In this document: positions 4,856 to 5,099 of the stretch, piece by piece
Position numbering within the stretch: the stretch's first letter is position 1
How the letters are laid out: each line of letters starts with the position of its first letter
NCBI GenBank assembly: GCA_030597485.1
Contig: JAUVRU010000210.1
Span: 1 to 5,099 of the forward strand
Length of the DNA: 5,099 bases
Direction of reading: 5' to 3'
Source: Anaerolineae bacterium
Lineage (GTDB): Bacteria; Chloroflexota; Anaerolineae; 4572-78; NAK82
The notes under the pieces: model-generated
Databases searched by the model: none
What the model saw: only the letters and a program-made list of their open reading frames with translations
What the model was told of the DNA's origin: nothing
Translations under genes and position numbers: made by a program

Positions 4856-5099
4856 CTACTCCTCCGCCTGTGGCCACAGCTCGGCCAGCTCTGCCTTGCG
4901 CCAGGCGCGGGTGTGGCGGTACACGGCCTCGTCCAACTGACCGGCCTGGTAGGCCTGATCCAGGCGGGCCAGGGTCAGCAGCAATCGCTGCCGTTCCAGC
5001 ATGGGGTCTATTGGGTCGGCGGAGACCTGGCCCCGGAGACGGGGTCGCAGCCATGGGTAGGCCAGGGCAAAGGCCACGCCCAGCACCGCCAACCCCAAC
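4856..5099 (-). CDS. Membrane-anchored small protein upstream of ccmA, C-terminal part (CcmI-like shape)
   Basis: The gene runs out of the window at 5099, and its start is not visible: the first full codon (5098) is TTG inside a hydrophobic stretch. The visible 80 residues are a membrane helix (about 1-17, LGLAVLGVAFALAYPWL), a basic patch RPRLRG, a linker, and a helical C-terminus with LERQRLLLTLARLDQAYQAGQLDEAVYRHTRAWRKAE-type pattern (34-70), that is LDxxYxxGxLDExxYxxxR. The N-terminal region of CcmI has a similar membrane helix followed by a helical GxLxExEY-type pattern, and SHOCT-like tails share it too; I cannot settle which. It precedes ccmA by 47 bases on the same strand, so it is probably the preceding member of the operon. 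It may be the end of a longer protein with an extracytoplasmic domain upstream. A role in cytochrome c maturation is inferred from place only. Confidence 0.6.
   Translation of the reverse strand, partial: LGLAVLGVAFALAYPWLRPRLRGQVSADPIDPMLERQRLLLTLARLDQAYQAGQLDEAVYRHTRAWRKAELAELWPQAEE

Noticed and set aside
4809..5054. N-terminal extension of ccmA by 82 residues
   Set aside because: It overlaps the preceding gene in another frame, is Gly/Pro/Arg-rich without ABC similarity, and ATG 4808 fits the fold and a ribosome site.

Overview
The window is high-GC bacterial DNA, densely coded with short spacers and clear Shine-Dalgarno sites. The character of the proteins and a complete CcmABCD haem-export set suggest a bacterium with cytochrome c maturation System I. 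The style of the CcmABCD and Cdd1-like proteins reminded me of Chloroflexota (Anaerolineae/Ardenticatenia-like), but that is an inference from general resemblance, not a proof.

Layout. The left half (1-2318) reads rightwards. It holds the C-terminal part of an FtsK/SpoIIIE-type DNA translocase cut by the window edge, an intact SRAP-domain (YedK/HMCES-like) abasic-site DNA-protein crosslinking protein 10 bases after it, a 94-residue helix-hairpin-helix protein of the Cdd1 'pathogenicity locus' type, and a 128-residue unknown protein with two membrane helices and a Tyr/Pro/Gly-rich tail. The last two genes have leader regions that share a perfect 17-base motif. The second leader also has a good -35 box and two mutually exclusive hairpins. 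The right half (2476-5099) reads leftwards: the C-terminal end of a small membrane-anchored protein of unknown identity (a CcmI-like shape), then ccmA, ccmB, ccmC and a 52-residue ccmD. The two blocks converge on a 157-base spacer (2319-2475) containing a degenerate heptamer repeat.

How the genes work together. CcmA (ATPase), CcmB and CcmC (membrane subunits) and CcmD (small tether) make the complex that releases holo-CcmE for covalent attachment of haem to c-type cytochromes. CcmE and CcmF are not downstream of ccmD here. The left block looks like an accessory DNA-processing group (translocase, abasic-site shield, small DNA-binding protein, membrane protein), which would fit a mobile or formerly mobile element next to a housekeeping operon. 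No integrase, attachment site or transposase is visible to prove this.

The clearest unexplained signals are the shared leader motif and alternative hairpins of the left block, the uncharacterised membrane protein, and the perfect hairpin between ccmC and ccmD.
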